Below are positions 33,003 to 35,547 of a stretch of DNA of 35,547 bases, in pieces. Location: contig NZ_JAGGKA010000030.1 of assembly GCF_017873215.1 (NCBI RefSeq), forward strand, positions 1 through 35,547, given 5' to 3'. The notes under the pieces are model-generated. The model saw only the letters and a list, made by a program, of their open reading frames with translations. It did no database searches and had not been told where the DNA came from. Origin of the DNA: Clostridium tetanomorphum (GTDB lineage: Bacteria; Bacillota; Clostridia; Clostridiales; Clostridiaceae). The translations under genes were made by a program, and so were the position numbers. Position 1 is the first letter of the stretch; the number at the start of each line of letters is the position of its first letter.

Positions 33003-35366
33003 TTATTCTACTCCTCTTTTATAGTGTCCTCTAGTAAAGTTTTTAAAATCTTTACCCCAATTTTTGTTCAAGGTAGCCTTTAGTATCTCTAAGGTTTTAT
33101 TGTAATTCTCATCTATAAAATCTAATCTAAAAGAATTTCCCCCTGACTTCTCTAATTCTCCTATATTATTTATAAGATTTAAAGGAACGCTATTATAAAT
33201 GTAGCTTCTACAAAATTTGTCTGTTAACAATATGAAGCCTTCCCCCATTCTATCAATCAAACTAAACTCCTTTTCTTTACAATATCCATTGCATTTATTT
33301 TTCTTACTACTTCTTCCTCCAAAACAACTTCCTATAGGACAGTACTCACTTACCATAAGCTCTATTTTACCATAAATAAGATTTTGAATATAACCTTTAC
33401 TATGCTTACTCGTCTCTTCTATTTCTTTTTTATTTAATTCAACACTTAAACAATTCATATCCAATAGCTCTTTAAAAAACTCTACTGAATATCTATTAAA
33501 AGTATTTAACTTATAATCACCTATAATAGAAATCCTTTTATGAAATCTACTAATTATACCTAAATTGGCAGTAATTATCCCTTTGATGTGTTGTAAATTA
33601 TTCTCTATAAAATTACTTACAACTTCAAACTCCTCTTTTATTATATTGGATATTTTCAAATAAACATTTAAATCTTTTAATAACAAATCATCTAACATAA
33701 TTTCATTTTTTCTCATAAAAGGATTAAATGCTATATCCTTTATACCAGAATCTACAACTGCTCTTAATTGCTCTTTAGTTGTGATATAAACTATATATTT
33801 AGGTAAAGTTTTGTTTGATTTTTTTTCTTCTTTTAATATATGATCTATATGCTCTTTTCCTTTTATATGTTCTTCCTTTTTCCATTTACTTAAAATTTCT
33901 TGTTCCACTTTTAGAAGAAAATTTCTCCTAACTTCGTTAATAGATGATACTGGTAAAAATCCTTCTTCATACTTTATAAATACAATTTTTTCAAATTCAA
34001 AAGGAGTGTCTCCTGTCTTTCTTAAATTTTCTTCTATTTTATTTTTTTCCAAAGGTCTTTTTATTGCCTTTTGAACTATATCTCCTTCTACTGAAATTAA
34101 TTTATCATTAATACTGGTAGTAATTTTTAATGGTGAATTTACTTTAAAAATAATTTCAACATCTAATTTATTTTTCTTTTTATATGGATTAATATAATAC
34201 TCCTCATATTCTTTTAATAAATTTACATCTGAAGTTTTAAATAAACTATCATTAAAATTATAATTATTGGGATAAATCTTAACTCTATCGCCTTTAAAAG
34301 CTACAGGAACTTCCTTATTATTTTTCATTATTTTTGATACTGTAAATCCCTTTTCATTATTTCTTATACCATCTTTTATACTTATCTCTTCTTCTAAATC
34401 TATTGATAAATCTTTGTTTATCTTACCAAGAAAAACTCCTGTGTTCTTAGGAAAAGAATAGGCCATCATATCTTTCCCTACATTTCCAAAAAGATATGCT
34501 TTTGAAAAACCTTCTCTGTTAAATAACTGCAGAAGACTTCTATTCCCTTTTTTAAAATCAAAGTTATTACTTTCTAAACTGTCAATAGCTTTTCTATATG
34601 TATCTACTACTCCCGCCACATACTCTGGTCTTTTCATACGTCCTTCTATTTTTAATGATCCGGCTCCACTTGAAACTATATCTTTAATATCCTGTAATGT
34701 ACATATATCCTTTGGACTTAATATATAAGCTTTTTTTTCTTTTCCATAAGTTTTATCTAAAAGCGTATAGGGTAATCTGCAAGGTTGTGCACATCTCCCT
34801 CTATTTCCACTTCTACCTCCAATTATACTACTCATAAGACATTGCCCAGAGTAACATATACATAACGCACCATGAATAAATATTTCTGTCTCTATGCCTA
34901 ACTCTTTTGATATATCTTTTATTTCTTTTAATGATAATTCTCTTGAAAGCACAATTCTTTTAAACCCTAATTTTTTTAATAATTTAGCTCCTTCCATATT
35001 ATGAACAGTCATTTGAGTTGAAGCATGAAGTTCAAAATTAGGCAACTCACTTTTTAACATATAAGCTAATCCTGTATCTTGAATTATTAATCCATTCACT
35101 CCTATTTTATATAAAAATCTGCTATATTCTACAGCTTCTTTTAGCTCCTTTTCTTTTAAAAGAGTATTTATTGTTACATATACTTTAACATTATAAAGAT
35201 GGCAATATCTTACCGCTTTTTCCATTGTTTCGTTATCAAAATTTGAGGCATATGCTCTAGCTGAAAATTTGCTGCCACCTAAATAAACTGCATTAGCCCC
35301 AGCTTGAACCGCTGCATATAAACTTTCAATACTCCCTGCTGGTGCTAATAATTCTATATTATTCAT
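33003..35366 (-). CDS. U32-family protein (two-domain, RlhA-like)
   Basis: 787-aa protein of the peptidase U32 family. It begins ELLAPAGSIESLYAAVQAGANAVYLGG, a TIM-barrel start. The U32 signature EIFIHGALCICYSGQCLMSS has C169, C171 and C176, followed by C192 and C196, probably holding an iron-sulfur cluster. The long C-terminal part ends with a second cysteine group, EYCPIGSCFGGR to CNGYCKE, as in the long two-part members of Firmicutes. Relatives include collagenase-like proteins and RlhA, needed for hydroxylation of a 23S rRNA cytidine, so tRNA/rRNA modification is more likely than proteolysis. The start at 35366 follows GGAGAG by 6 nt; an ATG two codons earlier touches that site. mutS2 follows 22 bp downstream. 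Confidence 0.92.
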   Translation of the reverse strand: MNNIELLAPAGSIESLYAAVQAGANAVYLGGSKFSARAYASNFDNETMEKAVRYCHLYNVKVYVTINTLLKEKELKEAVEYSRFLYKIGVNGLIIQDTGLAYMLKSELPNFELHASTQMTVHNMEGAKLLKKLGFKRIVLSRELSLKEIKDISKELGIETEIFIHGALCICYSGQCLMSSIIGGRSGNRGRCAQPCRLPYTLLDKTYGKEKKAYILSPKDICTLQDIKDIVSSGAGSLKIEGRMKRPEYVAGVVDTYRKAIDSLESNNFDFKKGNRSLLQLFNREGFSKAYLFGNVGKDMMAYSFPKNTGVFLGKINKDLSIDLEEEISIKDGIRNNEKGFTVSKIMKNNKEVPVAFKGDRVKIYPNNYNFNDSLFKTSDVNLLKEYEEYYINPYKKKNKLDVEIIFKVNSPLKITTSINDKLISVEGDIVQKAIKRPLEKNKIEENLRKTGDTPFEFEKIVFIKYEEGFLPVSSINEVRRNFLLKVEQEILSKWKKEEHIKGKEHIDHILKEEKKSNKTLPKYIVYITTKEQLRAVVDSGIKDIAFNPFMRKNEIMLDDLLLKDLNVYLKISNIIKEEFEVVSNFIENNLQHIKGIITANLGIISRFHKRISIIGDYKLNTFNRYSVEFFKELLDMNCLSVELNKKEIEETSKHSKGYIQNLIYGKIELMVSEYCPIGSCFGGRSSKKNKCNGYCKEKEFSLIDRMGEGFILLTDKFCRSYIYNSVPLNLINNIGELEKSGGNSFRLDFIDENYNKTLEILKATLNKNWGKDFKNFTRGHYKRGVE

Positions 35367-35396
35367 TTTCATCTCTCCTATTAAATCCTAAAGTTT

Positions 35397-35425
35397 ATTA
35401 TACAATATATTATTCCTATTTAAAA
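35397..35425 (-). promoter_or_regulatory. Possible promoter of the U32-mutS2 unit
   Basis: On the minus strand TATAAT (35402-35397) lies about 30 bp before the ATG at 35366, with a weak TTTTAA (35425-35420) 17 bp upstream. The -10 is perfect and the -35 is poor. Confidence 0.4.
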
Positions 35426-35458
35426 CTTATTTTACCTAAAGCTATGTAAAATAAAAAA

Positions 35459-35498
35459 GGGGCTGTCGCACTATAAAATTAGTGTGACAGTTTTTTTT
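35459..35498. terminator. Terminator hairpin sharing an arm with the 4424-4526 element
   Basis: CTGTCGCACTA (35463-35473) and TAGTGTGACAG (35480-35490) form an 11-bp stem with one wobble and a 6-nt loop. The plus strand continues with eight T residues, and the minus strand with CCCCTTTTTTATTTT, so both directions look functional. On the minus strand it would end a gene lying to the right. The stretch AAGGGGCTGTCGCAC matches the arms of the palindromic element at 4424-4526. Confidence 0.75.
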
Positions 35499-35518
35499 GC
35501 ATAAAAAAATAAATCTCC

Positions 35519-35532
35519 CACTCGGAAGAGTG
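35519..35532. other. Small hairpin at the right edge
   Basis: CACTC (35519-35523) and GAGTG (35528-35532) enclose a GGAA loop. The last 57 bases of the window contain no readable gene. Whether this is part of a repeated element or a leader RNA cannot be decided because the sequence stops. Confidence 0.3.
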
Positions 35533-35547
35533 AAAGACTTATGGTAA

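Noticed and set aside
35491-35547. Remnant of a transposase at the right edge
   Set aside because: All frames of this short end were read on the minus strand. One stays open for about 30 codons, but it has no recognisable transposase sequence and runs into the terminator hairpin.
1-35547. CRISPR arrays, tRNA/rRNA genes, prophage genes or toxin genes
   Set aside because: No regularly spaced repeats, tRNA-like cloverleaf sequences, phage structural genes or toxin-like products were found. The intergenic gaps are mostly too short to hold them.

Overview
The window is very AT-rich, has short intergenic gaps, strong GGAGG-type ribosome binding sites, frequent TTG/GTG starts and Gram-positive gene families (MutS2 with a Smr domain, a two-part U32 protein, a PdaA-like deacetylase). 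This points to a spore-forming Clostridium sensu stricto. A C. botulinum/sporogenes-like species is plausible, but I cannot fix the species from sequence alone. Most genes lie on the minus strand. No rRNA, tRNA, CRISPR array or intact transposase is visible.

Layout from the left. Positions 1-188 hold two terminator-like hairpins. 189-1946 (-) is a solitary adenine DNA methyltransferase that closely resembles CamA, the epigenetic m6A methyltransferase of Clostridioides difficile. It is divergent from a PdaA-like polysaccharide deacetylase (2024-3040, +), and a nitroreductase follows (3077-3640, -). From about 3.7 to 23.3 kb is one large minus-strand surface-polysaccharide locus. Read in its own direction it encodes: a WbpM-type dehydratase, a WbpE-type aminotransferase, a GT4 transferase, a WbpA-type UDP-GlcNAc dehydrogenase, a WbpB-type oxidoreductase, a WbpD-type N-acetyltransferase, a GT4, a MurJ/MVF flippase, a membrane-anchored solute-binding protein, an O-antigen polymerase/ligase-like protein, a GT2, then a second polymerase/ligase-like protein, a GT4, a second flippase, a priming sugar-phosphate transferase and a WecG/TagA transferase. 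GalU, a TPR protein and phosphoglucomutase (23.5-27.4 kb) lie upstream and supply UDP-glucose.

The WbpA/B/D/E set is the known route from UDP-GlcNAc to UDP-2,3-diacetamido-2,3-dideoxy-glucuronic acid, so the surface polymer probably contains a di-N-acetylated hexuronic acid. The priming transferase would load undecaprenyl phosphate, the glycosyltransferases extend the unit, the MVF flippases export it and the Wzy/WaaL-like proteins polymerise or ligate it. A strong hairpin at 9159-9199 splits the locus, and each side carries its own flippase, polymerase/ligase and GT4.

Right of the locus are a PLP-dependent Orn/Lys/Arg decarboxylase (27702-29162, +) behind a good sigma-A promoter, then minus-strand housekeeping genes: a hypothetical protein, a DUF523 protein, mutS2 and a U32-family protein. 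The right edge carries a terminator hairpin that shares its GGGGCTGTCGCAC arm with a 103-bp palindromic element inside the polysaccharide locus (4424-4526).
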